The notes under the pieces are model-generated. The model was not told the DNA's origin. It saw only the letters and a program-made list of their open reading frames with translations, and did no database searches. From Tetramitus jugosus (lineage: Eukaryota; Heterolobosea; Eutetramitea; Acrasida; Vahlkampfiidae): a stretch of 64,000 nucleotides of DNA. The stretch covers positions 124,001 to 188,000 of the forward strand of contig OW569353.1 in NCBI GenBank assembly GCA_937625935.1, given 5' to 3'. Below, piece by piece: positions 19,199 to 30,227 of the stretch (the first letter of the stretch is position 1; every line of letters starts with the position of its first letter). A program made the position numbers and the translations under genes.

Positions 19199-21100
19199 TC
19201 ACTCATTGTCTTTACTGAGAAACATTCCATCAATCTTTAGGATCTGAAGAGCAGCATTGGTGGCCATTTGCCACTGAGCATACTTGCTTGCATAAGGTTC
19301 AATGATACCCTTTTGGAACATGTCGGCCACCTCTATCGTTGGTCCTAAGTTCTGAGGTATAAAGATACCTAATCTTAGTTTCTCGTTAGTCTTATTAACA
19401 ACTGCTCTCTTGTGCGTCCGTTTGAGCTGATTGAGAGTGCTTACAGGACTTGCCCCTGCGTTCTGGCACAGAGTTAATGGGATCTCTTCGATTGCTTGTC
19501 TGAAACATTGGATAACCATCCGCTCTACAGAGGATACTGTCTGCAGGTCGATTGTGGCACTGGTTGCTTCTCCATCGAGAATCATTTGTAGGAAGACACT
19601 AGCAGATATTTCACACGTTCCACCTCCTGGCAAGAGCTTTGGTTGAGATACAAGAGTGCTAAGGACCCGCAATGTATCATGGAGAGCTCGTTCCAGTTCA
19701 TCAATCGCGATTTGACTAGGTGCTCTCAGGACAACAGTCGAATGTCGATCGTCCTTGGTTTCAGGGCTATTTTCAGTGTACAATATAGTATAGTCTTGTT
19801 CTCCGATTGTGTGAGATTGTACCACATCGACTTGTTTCACGTGTGCGACTGCTTTAGGCTTATCTTCTGCTAAACTTTGGAGTTGTTCATAGGATAGAAT
19901 AGGCGCTATGTGAAACACTTGACACAAATGTTCAATCTCATCCAGTTTCATTGGTACGAGGAGTTCAATCTTTGAGCGTTTGATCCAGTTTTTGGCAGTA
20001 TCAGAAACAGTGGAGCTTAATCCAGATACACTCTCCTGAATGCACAGCAACTGCACACCAATCTTTTTTAAATAAACGACCATCTTTTTAAAGTATGTTT
20101 CTTCCTCTTTGATTAGCCTGTCTAATTGTGACAACGATGGAACATCAATCTTGTATTGGTGGGACGAGATTCCTTTGGCAATCTCCAATTCAAAAGTTAT
20201 CACAGCAACCTTTACCTGCTTTAGATTGAGATGATTTCCAAACATTGACTTCGACTGAAGAACAACATTGTTGCCAGGAACAATAAACGATTCCTCCATG
20301 CTCGTACCACCTCTAAATCCGCTCACCATAGGATTCTCTATCGAAACACCACCTCGAATGACATGAACCCTCTTTTCACTTCCACCACTATTCAATATTG
20401 CGGAGACAGCAATATCAGCGAGTTTTGGCGCCGAATAGGAAGCAATCTTTGAATTGAGACACGTTCGAGCCACTTGCAACAAAACATTTCTATACTCTTC
20501 CTGGAAGGGCTCAATACTTTGCGACAAACCACTACTGCTCGACAAAAAGTCAAGTGCGAGCTGCATTGCTACTGTGTATCCTCTAATGATCCATCTTGGA
20601 TGAACAGAGTAGTTCTTTATGAGATATGACGCTTGATTTAACAATGCACCAGCTAGAATAACCACTGACGTTGTTCCATCACCCGAATCATCATCCATGC
20701 TCACACTGAGCTGTGTCAAAATTTTTGCAGCAGGTGATCGATGATTCACAAACAGTAGAGCCGTGGCGCCATCGTTCGTCACGGAAATTTCACCATCGCG
20801 ATCAATTAAAAGCTTGTCGCGACTCCGTGGACCCAGTAAGCTTTTCATGCGATTGGCCAAGGAAGCACATTCCTCTAGGTTGTTGAGCAGACATTGATAC
20901 TTTGACAGGGAGGAATCAGCACTGGTGACCAACAGATTATCACTAAACAGCCTCTGATTCATTTGATCCACTGTTTGAATCATGTGATGGGCATTGTGAT
21001 GCATGTGAGTCGATGAAGGTAAGGACAGAGTTTTTGGTGGACCTTGTCGCGATCCACCTCGGTGCTCTTCTTCAGGAAATGACTGCTGGTCATCGATCAT
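19199..21100 (-). CDS. CCT4: CCT/TCP-1 group II chaperonin subunit, delta-like and divergent
   Basis: Starting at ATG 21100 the protein has 633 residues, about 90 more than a normal CCT subunit. Most of the excess is a His/Ser-rich N-terminal extension of about 60 residues. The frame upstream of 21100 would run into the next gene's 3' end. The equatorial domain has SVTNDGATAL and SGDGTTSVVILAGALL near 137, the nucleotide-binding and ATPase motifs. The apical region has YLKKIGVQLLCIQES, and the second equatorial half has VVLRAPSQIAIDELERALHD, GGGTCEIS and LKIDGM. The pattern across the apical segment is closest to subunit delta (CCT4). CCT folds actin and tubulin in a double ring. Conservation looks lower than expected for a core CCT4, so a paralogue is possible. 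Confidence 0.75.
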   Translation of the reverse strand: MIDDQQSFPEEEHRGGSRQGPPKTLSLPSSTHMHHNAHHMIQTVDQMNQRLFSDNLLVTSADSSLSKYQCLLNNLEECASLANRMKSLLGPRSRDKLLIDRDGEISVTNDGATALLFVNHRSPAAKILTQLSVSMDDDSGDGTTSVVILAGALLNQASYLIKNYSVHPRWIIRGYTVAMQLALDFLSSSSGLSQSIEPFQEEYRNVLLQVARTCLNSKIASYSAPKLADIAVSAILNSGGSEKRVHVIRGGVSIENPMVSGFRGGTSMEESFIVPGNNVVLQSKSMFGNHLNLKQVKVAVITFELEIAKGISSHQYKIDVPSLSQLDRLIKEEETYFKKMVVYLKKIGVQLLCIQESVSGLSSTVSDTAKNWIKRSKIELLVPMKLDEIEHLCQVFHIAPILSYEQLQSLAEDKPKAVAHVKQVDVVQSHTIGEQDYTILYTENSPETKDDRHSTVVLRAPSQIAIDELERALHDTLRVLSTLVSQPKLLPGGGTCEISASVFLQMILDGEATSATIDLQTVSSVERMVIQCFRQAIEEIPLTLCQNAGASPVSTLNQLKRTHKRAVVNKTNEKLRLGIFIPQNLGPTIEVADMFQKGIIEPYASKYAQWQMATNAALQILKIDGMFLSKDNE

Positions 21101-21147
21101 TTGTTTGTTGTTTTTAATTTCACATAAAAACTTTTGAGGACTTCTGA

Positions 21148-21882
21148 TCAGGCAAAGCAAATAATTGCGTCCTGAGTACAAGGACTGGAAGGACAAGACT
21201 CCAAGAAGGATCGACCATGAGGGCTAATAATGTTTGGACCAAAAAAGAATTCATTCTCCTTGTGTTCTTCCCATTCACATGCTAATTCAATCCCGGATGG
21301 ATTATTCACAACTGCCTGAGCTCGAATGGAAGACCATTCCATTCTGTGTTGGGTAAGATGTCTCTCAAAACGATCCATATAGTCTCTGGCTTGTTCTCTC
21401 ACTTGTTTTCTATGTTTTGTTCTTCTTGTTGAAGCAGTTTTTCCGGTTGACCAATAATCCAGATACTTGCACTCTACAACAAGGAAGTTTCTGTTTCCAT
21501 CGGTCATAATTAAGTCTCCTTTGCCATATTGAGTGTATCCTGGTATGCATTCATACTCATATCCATAGACATACTTGTACGAGGTGTCTGAAACATTCAT
21601 GCAATAGTCAATTATGACTTTGCGTACTACAGATTCCTCTCCATATCCGGCATTGTCCAACACACTATGCAAAACATGGGTTCTGTAGAAAGAATCTCGT
21701 TGAGCCACAGCCTTGAGGGTCAGAGATATCGTTGGTAATCGGCCAATGCATGAGATTTCAGATTTCCCTCTGGTAGAGAAACAAGTCGAACATTCCAACT
21801 TGTCAGAGGCTGTCCTACGCATGTTACTATCATTTTCAATGTCGAAACAACTCATACACACAGTGAAGTTTCCTGACACCAT
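21148..21882 (-). CDS. Small PD-(D/E)XK-type nuclease-like protein with Cys-pair N-terminus
   Basis: The protein has 244 residues from ATG 21882; a longer frame begins with GTG. Two Cys pairs near the start (CMSC and CSTC, about 24 residues apart) resemble a zinc ribbon. The core KGDLIMTDGNRNFLVVECKY places Asp123, Glu137 and Lys139 in the order D-x13-E-x-K expected for the metal-binding site of the PD-(D/E)XK nuclease superfamily, and a basic helix (TRRTKHRKQVREQARDYMDR) follows as in many members. The fold call is inferred from motif geometry. It could be a nuclease, an effector-like domain or a degenerate member. The gene sits only about 48 nt upstream of the chaperonin's start on the same strand; that closeness is probably incidental. 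Confidence 0.55.
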   Translation of the reverse strand: MVSGNFTVCMSCFDIENDSNMRRTASDKLECSTCFSTRGKSEISCIGRLPTISLTLKAVAQRDSFYRTHVLHSVLDNAGYGEESVVRKVIIDYCMNVSDTSYKYVYGYEYECIPGYTQYGKGDLIMTDGNRNFLVVECKYLDYWSTGKTASTRRTKHRKQVREQARDYMDRFERHLTQHRMEWSSIRAQAVVNNPSGIELACEWEEHKENEFFFGPNIISPHGRSFLESCPSSPCTQDAIICFA

Positions 21883-22009
21883 TTTTCTGCTTTGTGACAA
21901 TTGCTTTCTGGTTCTTCCCACGAATTTGAAGGACAGTCGGAAAAAAAATAACAGGTTCGAGAGTCAAAGTTCAATAAGTTATGTATTGGTTGTTTATGGA
22001 GCAGGTGGC

Positions 22010-25000
22010 TCACATAGAGAATGTATCTGTGTCTTTGCGCATAGTTCTCAAATTAACAGTGGCCGTATTGCCATAGTAGTTGTAGGGATTGTTGTACGTT
22101 CGAGCGGTCATGGCTCCATCCAACGCCACACTGGCAAACTCTCTGTAGGTGAGTGCATCACCGGGCACATTGAGTGGAGTTTTGGCAGAGTTGTCCGAGT
22201 TGAGTGATGAGATTTCTTCATCAAGTTCAGACAACGAGATAGTAGGCAGAATGCTGATAAAGTTACTGTCGGTAGCAGATCTAATCTTTGGCACGTTAAT
22301 TGGATAGAGAGGACCGGCAATTTCTCCCAATGCAGGCTGTACAAACACTGTGGAGCCGTTGATGGTACTCTCACCATCTGATAAATATCGTGTGAGCAGT
22401 TTTTCTTTGGAAACGTGCTCCAACACGAGAGTTGGTATTTGAGCGTAACCTCCGACCAGAGGAACTACCTGTAACTCAAACACCCACTTTCGTCTTGCTG
22501 GATCATCACTTGGAACCAAATTTGAATTATCCAATAATTGTCTTCTCTTTCCTGCAATAAGCCAATCTTGTGCTACAACTTCACACATGATTGAAGGTAG
22601 AGCAACGAGAGCTTTCTTGTCTATTGGGGATCGTGTCTTATTCTCAATAGTGTTAGGTGCTTCGATTTGAGGAGCTGTGACCTCAAATTTGACTCTACAC
22701 AATTCACCCATGACCATATTGCCAATGGATGTAACAGACACTACATAGGGTTTGTGGGTAATTGTTGAGAACGATACTTGAATATCATTAACCAATGTTA
22801 AGTCCGAGCCTCGGGATTGATATGACACCCGCAGGATAGACTTATGGAAGTCCAGAAGGGTATGATTTGGTGATACAACAAACACGAAGGAAAGAGCTTG
22901 CTCTGGTAACAATGCTCTCGTTGAAGCGAAATTTCCTGCGTTAAAGTCTTGAACTAAGTCAACTCCTGCCTTTGGATCTAAATTGTAGCCAACAATATCT
23001 AGTGGTGTTGGTGTAGTGCACTCAATGATCACTTGAAGCATGATGTTATGATCCTTAGTAATGGTAGTATGATAGAAATAGATAAACGGTTCATAGAAAC
23101 TCATCTCCATCACTTTGGTAATATTGAATTCCTCTATTATACAGGTCAAGGAACACAGAGTACAGTTGCCTGCGTTAACCTTTTGAGCACGTATTCGAAT
23201 TGGATATAGCTTGGTTTCTGACGGTTCCAACTTGTCAATAATTAACTTATTCCTGATGGGTGATATGACAGAGAGACAAGGGTCGGATGGAACGAATGTG
23301 ACAGTTATGTTCTCCATAGCCTCATCATCGCTTGGATTCTTGACTGTTAAATATATTTCCTGTTCTTGATCAACAATGAGACATGCTTTTTTGGAGAGAG
23401 TCACATCCAATACACTCTCACCTGAGCCCACGTTGACCAGAAAGCCTGGATCGAAATATGCTGAGTATGGAACGGCATGATGCGCTTCTCCGTAGCTACT
23501 CAAACTGTCGACATCAAGCTTGACCGGCTCAGGTTTTGGAGAAGCATCTGACTGTGGAAGTGTTGGAGGTGCTTGAATGACTGACTTCTTTCGTTTAGAT
23601 GTTTGCACGATGCCCACCAAACAACATGGCAATTTTTGCAGCGTCTCTTGTGGTAGTAGATTGGCGGGATGATTCTTTTCAATAGGTACCTCCATGCGCA
23701 AATGGCCACTAATCAACTGAACGCGCTTCACCTGGAATATGCCAATTGTGGTCATTCGCTCCTTTAAAACAATTTTTTGGATCGATTCATTCATTATGAA
23801 TCCAGAACCTTCGACTAGAATCGTTTTCATTGAGTTTTCTTGTAGTTTTTCTTTAAATTCTACAATAATCTTATCCACTTTGAAGTCTGTTAGACCATTG
23901 TTGTAAAATACAAGGGCAAACTTGAGAGGTGCTCCTCTCTCCACAAAAGCTTCTGGACGACCATGAATGCTCTCGATACCCACACGTAGTGCATCCTTTG
24001 GAGCTGCGCTATCAACATCAGCTGTGAGCAGTGGAATATTCTTCAAGAGTTCGGAGTAGTAGTATGGATCATTGATTAAATCTACGCATAACTTCACGTA
24101 ATATTCGGAACGACCTAATCCTTGTTCACAAAGAGCTAACTTTCGTTGCGTTTCTTTTCTTAAGACCTTCCAATTATCAATTTCATAACGTTGCACTTGG
24201 GGTTGGAGAAGAATCAAAGCCTCCTCATGTCTTCCCTCTTTGAATCTGATTGATGCCATCTCGCTATTCAATCTATCAACAAATCTCTCCCTCTTGCCGA
24301 TTCCATACTTACTGGATGCAGATGTTGATACATCGATATACAAATTATCAAAGAGTTCTTGAGATTGTACCATCTCCTGCAAGCGCTTAGCGATAGGATA
24401 TTCGGTCTTAAAATCCATTAGAGATATCTTTGAAGAAATATCAGTGCTAGGGCTTCTTGTTTGATCAATGATAGAAAGTGTAGTTTTCATGGAAGGATCC
24501 TTTCTTATTGGATTATCATATGAGATATTTGCCAAATCAAGGGCATCTTCAGTAGCAAACTGTCTTCGCGTAATAGTCGATAAGCCAAACACATTTCCAA
24601 TAATCTGCATCTGGAAACGCATCACCATATATAAATCACCAACTCTACGGAATAGGGCATGAAGGCTAGATGTCTCATTCAGTAGCATTCCTCTCATTTC
24701 ACACGCTTCAACAACACATGACGCTGCACAATAACCCCATAATCGAATAAATAGGAATTTTCGAATGTCATCATCACTCCATCGCCTTCGTCTCTTTGGG
24801 AATAATCGGACAAGCACTTCTGAACTATCAGCATCATCATCCGCTTCCTCAACATTCATTGATATTTTCTCGGTTTCGTTGTCTGGATCCTCCGGTAACA
24901 AGTGATTTTGAAGTTGCAGCATCATCTTTGGAATATAGGTCGTTGCTAATTCAGCAGCCATATCAGGATTTCCCAAGCTAAATAATAAATGAATCTGTCT

Positions 25001-26564
25001 GGCGAAGACATAATTATTAAAATCAAATTCGGAGATTCTAGTTTCATACATGAGTTGCCTATAATTTTTGACCGATGTATCCAAGATGGGAAATATTGTA
25101 AAATCATCTTCATCAATAAACTTGTTAAATCGTACAGAGTCGGTTGATGAGTTGAGGAAAGACATCAATTGTTGATACATTCCATGAGCGTTCACTGGTA
25201 ATTTGAATTGTTCGAACGTAAATGCCAATCCTTCCTTGATTAAAAAGAAGTGACAAAATTGCCATCCAGGCACCGTACGATTACTCTCTGATTTTTTCAT
25301 TTCCTTGTCGTACATGATTGTTCGTCTCACAAACTCCTCGACAACACCGTCTCGAATACGTACTGCCACATCCATCTTTATAAAGTCTTCAGCAAATGTT
25401 TTTTCTTCCAGTTTAACAACGTTGTCCTTGTTGAAATCAGTCTTTAACCGATCAAACACCTTGAAGAATGAAAATTTTTTGGCAGGTTGTTGCAAATACA
25501 GAATCAAATAGCTATAATCCTTTTCTGACATGTAATCTGTGAATGCCTTGAGCTTTGGTTTTACATAGTTCTTGTATTCCTCTCCGTCCTATTTCATAAA
25601 AACAGTTGTCAACAACAACACTTGAATGAAACAAGAATAACAAGCAAAAAAACCACATACCTCACACTTGACAATATAAATATGAAAATATGGATTTCTG
25701 TACCAACTATTCCAATGACGCGAGAATCTACATTGTGGATGATTCGAAGTCACATAGTCCAATGAAACCTAATCAATCATATAACAATCAAAACAATAGA
25801 ATGAGAAAAAAACACATGGTCAATATGGCTCATCACCAACAACAACCACAATATACCACAATTTTGAAAAACAAAAATTTTCTCACCTTTTGCACAGCCT
25901 TCAAAAACACATTATTGTTCACATATTGATTCTTGCTCTTCAAATTTCTCAAATCAAAGTGCATGGCATACTTTTCAATGCATCCAATCAACAATTCTCT
26001 CCAAACAATGAATCCACTTGGATCGACTCGATCGTCCATCTTTCTAAAATCATCTTCATTTTCTTCGTCGTCATAATTGTGCGTCGAAGGTGGTGATGCA
26101 GAATTCAACTCTGTGCCACCACCACCACTTCCACTGATACTGCTACTGCTACTACTGTTACTACTACTACTGCTGCTATTGATACCACTCGTACTATTTT
26201 TTCTCATTGTCAATGATTCCAAATTGTCTGAAGAAGCAGCTCTCGTTGCATTACTCAATGGAGTCAAATGAAAAGTATTGTTTGATGTTGTTGCAGTCGT
26301 TGTTGTTGTTGTTGGAGGAGATGTCGAACCCAACACACTTGAACTACCACTACTACCATTCGTTGCTGCTCCAGTGACACCTGCAATCGTAGAAGAAAAT
26401 GGCACGTTGCTCAACATGGATGTCCAAGTTTTGGTTCGAGTGTGTTGATGGTGCGGTCTTTTGGACTTTGAAACAAGTGAAGGATTGGGATCGTTGGTCA
26501 CTTCACTTCTCTCATGAATTTCCCAAATGACAACATATGGGTGTAGGTATTGATGATCTCTCAT
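22010..26564 (-). CDS. TRAPPC10: TRAPPC10/Trs130-like subunit of TRAPP II, three exons
   Basis: The model is 26564-25887, 25768-25661 and 25588-22010 on the minus strand, with introns of 118 nt (GTGAGA...TTAG) and 72 nt (GTATGT...ATAG). Reading frame is kept through both, giving 1454 residues. The junctions restore a conserved stretch: SWYRNPYFHIYIVKCE in exon 2 continues into DGEEYKNYVKPKLKAF in exon 3. This corresponds to the LHIYWTEC...EVYKATVK region of animal TRAPPC10. Further on, VPGWQFCHFFLIKEGLAFTFE and FDFNNYVFARQIHLLFSL match family blocks. The C-terminal half is beta-rich, as in the Trs130 trunk. TRAPP II is a Rab11/Ypt31 guanine-exchange complex at the trans-Golgi. Exon 1 carries a Ser/Thr/Gly-rich insert of about 100 residues near 70-170 that homologues lack. 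Confidence 0.88.
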
Positions 26565-26912
26565 ATTTGTAGTAGAAGCTTATGAATATGATGTTGTTGT
26601 TGTTGTTGTTTGTTGAGAATGATCATGTACTGTTGTTGTCAGGTTCGTGTCACACAACAATCACACAACAATTCAAAAAAATGTCAAAGAGGTTGATGCG
26701 TGGAATCTGAGTTGGTTTTTTCTTGTCGGAGTGAACATGAGTTGTTTTTCGAACGTCTGAAAACCGCGAAAAAGAATTGTAACAGCAATCGGGATAATAG
26801 GGATACAACAAGTACCAAAAATAACAGTTGAGATCATGGTGGACTTGTTTATTGTTGTCCCAGCAACCCAAAACAACACACAGAGAAATAAGAACATCCA
26901 AATCAACATACT

Positions 26913-27767
26913 ATGCTATCAAAAAGTGTCACATTGAGTGCTTCTCTCCTTAAGCGAGCCCAGTCAACCCAGAAAGCTCTCCCAACCTTCTTCGTTGTTC
27001 TTCCAAGACAACAGATAAGGCAAATGTCAGCCTTCTCCCATTTCCAGACATTGGTAAAAAGCCACAAGAATATCAAACACAATTATTCATTGGCGTTCAA
27101 AGAGTTGGATAATTTGGTCAAGAACAACGAACTCCACAAGAATTCAGTGGAATCCACTGCTGATACGACAGATATTCGTACCTTGTTTGACACTGTGCAT
27201 GCATGTTTGGTAGCAAGATCAAAACTCGAAGATCACAATTATCTTCCAATACTTAAGGAAGATGTCAATATGAGCGATCTTCTGGATAATGGACAGAAGA
27301 AGTTGGTTCACTCATTCAAGAAGGATCACGTAACAGAACATCAAGCTCTAAATCATACCAAAAAGTTGATTGATACCCTGTACAGTCACCATAAGAGCCA
27401 ACAAGCTGAAGCTCTGAAGAACATTGGTCCAGAATTCGAAACTGCACATCGAAGATTGGATCTCTTGTTACAGAAAGAGGAAGACAACATCCTGTATCCT
27501 CTGATGGATACCATGCTGGGTGAAGATGGAAGAAGAGAGGTATTGGAATCAGTGCGAAATCACCAGAGAGCAAACAACGTTATTGAGATTGCCAACAACT
27601 TGGCCGAAGCCACACTGAGCGATATCTTGCGAGTGAAGGAATTGTATCCCGAAGTCAAAGGAGATGTCGCTGATTCCATCTTGAAAGAATTTAGCAAGTC
27701 TGTGCCGCATCACATTTGGATGAATATTTCTTTCAAGAACGATCAAGTACCAGACGTTGTATTATAA
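26913..27767 (+). CDS. Hemerythrin-like (HHE) protein, possibly mitochondrial
   Basis: The protein has 284 residues from ATG 26913. The first 45 residues are rich in Ser, Arg and hydrophobics without acids until later, which fits a mitochondrial presequence. The rest is all-helical with His and acidic residues at helix positions typical of HHE iron-binding bundles: SHKNIKHNYSLAFKEL, EDHNYLPILKE, DHVTEHQALNHTKKL and KEEDNILYPLMD. The last of these resembles the E-x3-hydrophobic-Pro motif ending the domain. Canonical HxxxE ligands are not all in place, so iron binding is uncertain. Hemerythrin-like proteins handle oxygen, iron or nitric oxide. A second-best reading is an unassigned helical mitochondrial protein. 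Confidence 0.55.
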   Translation: MLSKSVTLSASLLKRAQSTQKALPTFFVVLPRQQIRQMSAFSHFQTLVKSHKNIKHNYSLAFKELDNLVKNNELHKNSVESTADTTDIRTLFDTVHACLVARSKLEDHNYLPILKEDVNMSDLLDNGQKKLVHSFKKDHVTEHQALNHTKKLIDTLYSHHKSQQAEALKNIGPEFETAHRRLDLLLQKEEDNILYPLMDTMLGEDGRREVLESVRNHQRANNVIEIANNLAEATLSDILRVKELYPEVKGDVADSILKEFSKSVPHHIWMNISFKNDQVPDVVL

Positions 27768-27802
27768 AAGGAGAATAAAGGATTTGGGGTGAGTCAATCA
27801 TT

Positions 27803-29287
27803 TTACAAAAACTGTTGGCTCTCAGAGTAGAGCTGTGAGTCCGTATTGCACAAAGAAGCAATCAAATAAGCTCTTTCATACAGAAATCGTATCAGTGGAT
27901 TATCATTCGTATTCATCATGTGATGCATTGTCACCATATCTGAAAATTGTGAATTTTGAGAGAGTGGCGTGAGCAAACCCATGTTATCAGCATTCTCCCC
28001 GTGACAATTGTCCAATCTCTCATTCAATATCACCAAAAATTCAGTCAATGACCGAACAGCAACCAAATAATCCTCAAAATACAATGTGGCATCTTCATCA
28101 TTCTCATTATTCTCACAATCATTCGTTGTTGTTGCCTTTTTCAATATCTTCTTCTTAATCAAACAATAAGCAATAACGCATCCATTATTATTGCCACCAC
28201 CATTATTACCGCCATGACCATTGTCATGTTGTGGCTCACAATCAATACAAAACATGTCAAAATCATTGTTCGGGAATTGAGTCGATTGCGAGATCCATGA
28301 CGATGACGTATAAGCAAACGGTATCCAATAAGGTGAATGAATAAATCGATGAGTGGATTCACTGTTTTGTCTCATCTGTTGCAACACATGATAAGATTGG
28401 ATCATTTCACCCGTATTCATCACTCGCACTTCACAATTTCTTTCATTGTTTTGATTCAATACGTCACAGTTACGATGATGATACAGAGATATGACTTGTT
28501 TCACATCATCTGCATACTTGATCTTTTCATTATTCGTTGTGTGCGATTGTATCAATTGAGAAATTTGTTTCAATGCGTTTCGCGTTTCATCCATCGCATC
28601 TCTTGTTGTTGTCGATGATGATGATGATGATGGTACAACGATAGACGATGGTTCTTCTTCACGTGATGAAAAATAATATCGATCAAACAACAATGTCACA
28701 TGCTCTCTCATTTCACTCTTGTATATCCAATGTTTCATTGCCAAACAACTCTCTTCGACACAACTCCAATCACTCTCGATTGTATTCTCATTATTCAATC
28801 TTCTCTTTTTCCTTGTTGGTTCTGCTTCTTCATCATCATCATCGTTATCTTCATTGTCATCATCATCATCATTTCCATCACTGTAACCAAAATCAATCCA
28901 ATCATTGATCAAATATTGTTTCCATAGTGATGAATCATGACGAATAGAGTGATACATGTGCTTGTTGACACCATACAGTGAACAAAGGAGTTGTTTTGGT
29001 GTAAAATACAAGCAGAGTTGATGAAAGATTTTGGAGTTGTTTTGAAGTGCTTGATACAAAGTCAACGACTGTCGATCTTGTTGTTGAGATGAAGAAGTGT
29101 GATCAATATCATGGTTTGTTTCGATGGTGGATAATTTTTGTGTGCCGTTGTTGATGTCATTGGGTGTGCTTAGACTGTTGTTGATGTCGTGATTGCTTGG
29201 GAACAACCATTCATCTGTACAGCTCTTATCCCAGGATGTTGGGCCCAACTTCACAATCAGGCCTGAACTTTCTTGATTCACATTCAT
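27803..29287 (-). CDS. F-box protein with SMI1/KNR4 (SUKH) domain
   Basis: The protein has 494 residues from ATG 29287. Near residue 90-135, FTPKQLLCSLYGVNKHMYHSI ahead of LWKQYLINDW is an F-box-like motif, the Skp1-binding part of SCF ubiquitin ligases. An acidic run and a basic TRKKRR patch follow. Residues about 300-425 match the SUKH pattern: a YWIPFAYT block, then DFDMFCIDCEP, a Gly/Asn linker, GCVIAY, and finally YLVAVRSLTEFLVILNERL. Animal FBXO3 also joins F-box and SUKH but adds an ApaG domain, which I do not see here. It probably recruits a substrate through the SUKH part. The frame is a single exon and the start is clear. Confidence 0.7.
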   Translation of the reverse strand: MNVNQESSGLIVKLGPTSWDKSCTDEWLFPSNHDINNSLSTPNDINNGTQKLSTIETNHDIDHTSSSQQQDRQSLTLYQALQNNSKIFHQLCLYFTPKQLLCSLYGVNKHMYHSIRHDSSLWKQYLINDWIDFGYSDGNDDDDDNEDNDDDDEEAEPTRKKRRLNNENTIESDWSCVEESCLAMKHWIYKSEMREHVTLLFDRYYFSSREEEPSSIVVPSSSSSSTTTRDAMDETRNALKQISQLIQSHTTNNEKIKYADDVKQVISLYHHRNCDVLNQNNERNCEVRVMNTGEMIQSYHVLQQMRQNSESTHRFIHSPYWIPFAYTSSSWISQSTQFPNNDFDMFCIDCEPQHDNGHGGNNGGGNNNGCVIAYCLIKKKILKKATTTNDCENNENDEDATLYFEDYLVAVRSLTEFLVILNERLDNCHGENADNMGLLTPLSQNSQFSDMVTMHHMMNTNDNPLIRFLYERAYLIASLCNTDSQLYSESQQFL

Positions 29288-29333
29288 TTTTTACAATTAT
29301 ATTACACATTGTATACAACACATGCGCTCACTC

Positions 29334-29807
29334 TCAATGTAGCTTCTCTTGTTTCAACACTGTAATTTTCTTTGAGGCTCCATTGTACATGAGTAGCTTC
29401 ATTGAGATGGGAGAGAGCAATGAATCTGTTGGACTGGATGGTTGAGAGTCATTGTTGTTGTTGACTTGATTTGAGGAATGAACATCTGTGCCTAGCTCTT
29501 CCACAGAGGATGGAAGTCTGGCAGAGGAGAGTGTGGTGCTCACTGACATGGACCGAGTTCTCATTCCAGACAAGATACTTGTTGTTGTCGTTGTCGTTGT
29601 TTCATCCATAAGGTAGGTGGTTGTGGTTGGACCACTGCTGTGTAGGGTGTCAATTCTTATACAGGGAGACTTTAGTCTGGCAGAGAAGGAAGCAGCCCTC
29701 GTGCGTTGTCTGGATATCGTCGTTGCTGAACCATTCTGGTGCAATTGTTGGTGGATGACATGGGTGTTGGACTGTTCGTTGTTGGATGTGTCGTTGTTGG
29801 AGACCAT
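29334..29807 (-). CDS. Hypothetical Ser/Thr-rich disordered protein
   Basis: The protein has 157 residues from ATG 29807 to a TGA-type end at 29334. It is low complexity with Asn, Thr and Ser runs. Two basic Ser motifs, QRTRAASFS and RTRSMSVS, look like basophilic-kinase or 14-3-3 sites. The last 25 residues (SMKLLMYNGASKKITVLKQ) are more ordered. I recognise no family. It stays open for its whole length between two genes with a good ATG, and its composition is like neighbouring disordered regions, so it may be real. Overprediction in a Thr-rich repeat region is the alternative. Confidence 0.45.
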   Translation of the reverse strand: MVSNNDTSNNEQSNTHVIHQQLHQNGSATTISRQRTRAASFSARLKSPCIRIDTLHSSGPTTTTYLMDETTTTTTTSILSGMRTRSMSVSTTLSSARLPSSVEELGTDVHSSNQVNNNNDSQPSSPTDSLLSPISMKLLMYNGASKKITVLKQEKLH

Positions 29808-30227
29808 TGTTTTTTTCGTTGCTGGTAAGATTTGAGTTGGATATTGGTTATGCTTTGTCTTGAAGGCAAAGGATTACAAATGTGTTGTGTTTTATGATGT
29901 TCTGTGTGTTTTGGACAAGGCCAAGAATACCGGTCTCACTTTTTATACAGCTGAACAAGGTGCGTTGAAGCGGTGCGGTGGTCCCAATTTGAGGCAGTTT
30001 TGCTCAATTTACGCTTGAGAGTTCGAACGGAAATGGACTCGTTAGACAGTAAGATGGTTTGTAAATCATCAACGTCGCGATGTGCCCCTGACGAACATCA
30101 CCAGCAGGCCAAACGATAGTTCGGAGAAATGATGTTTTGGTGTCGGGATTATGATCAAGATTACATAAGCCCGACAACAATCAATCACCAAAACGAAAAC
30201 AACGTATTTATTGACCTAAAACTAGAC
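29808..30227. other. Head-to-head intergenic region
   Basis: About 420 bases lie between divergent starts (320 if the upstream in-frame ATG at 30129 is used). The octamer GTTCGAAC occurs at 30021-30028 and recurs at 41349-41356. No gene is seen. Confidence 0.35.
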
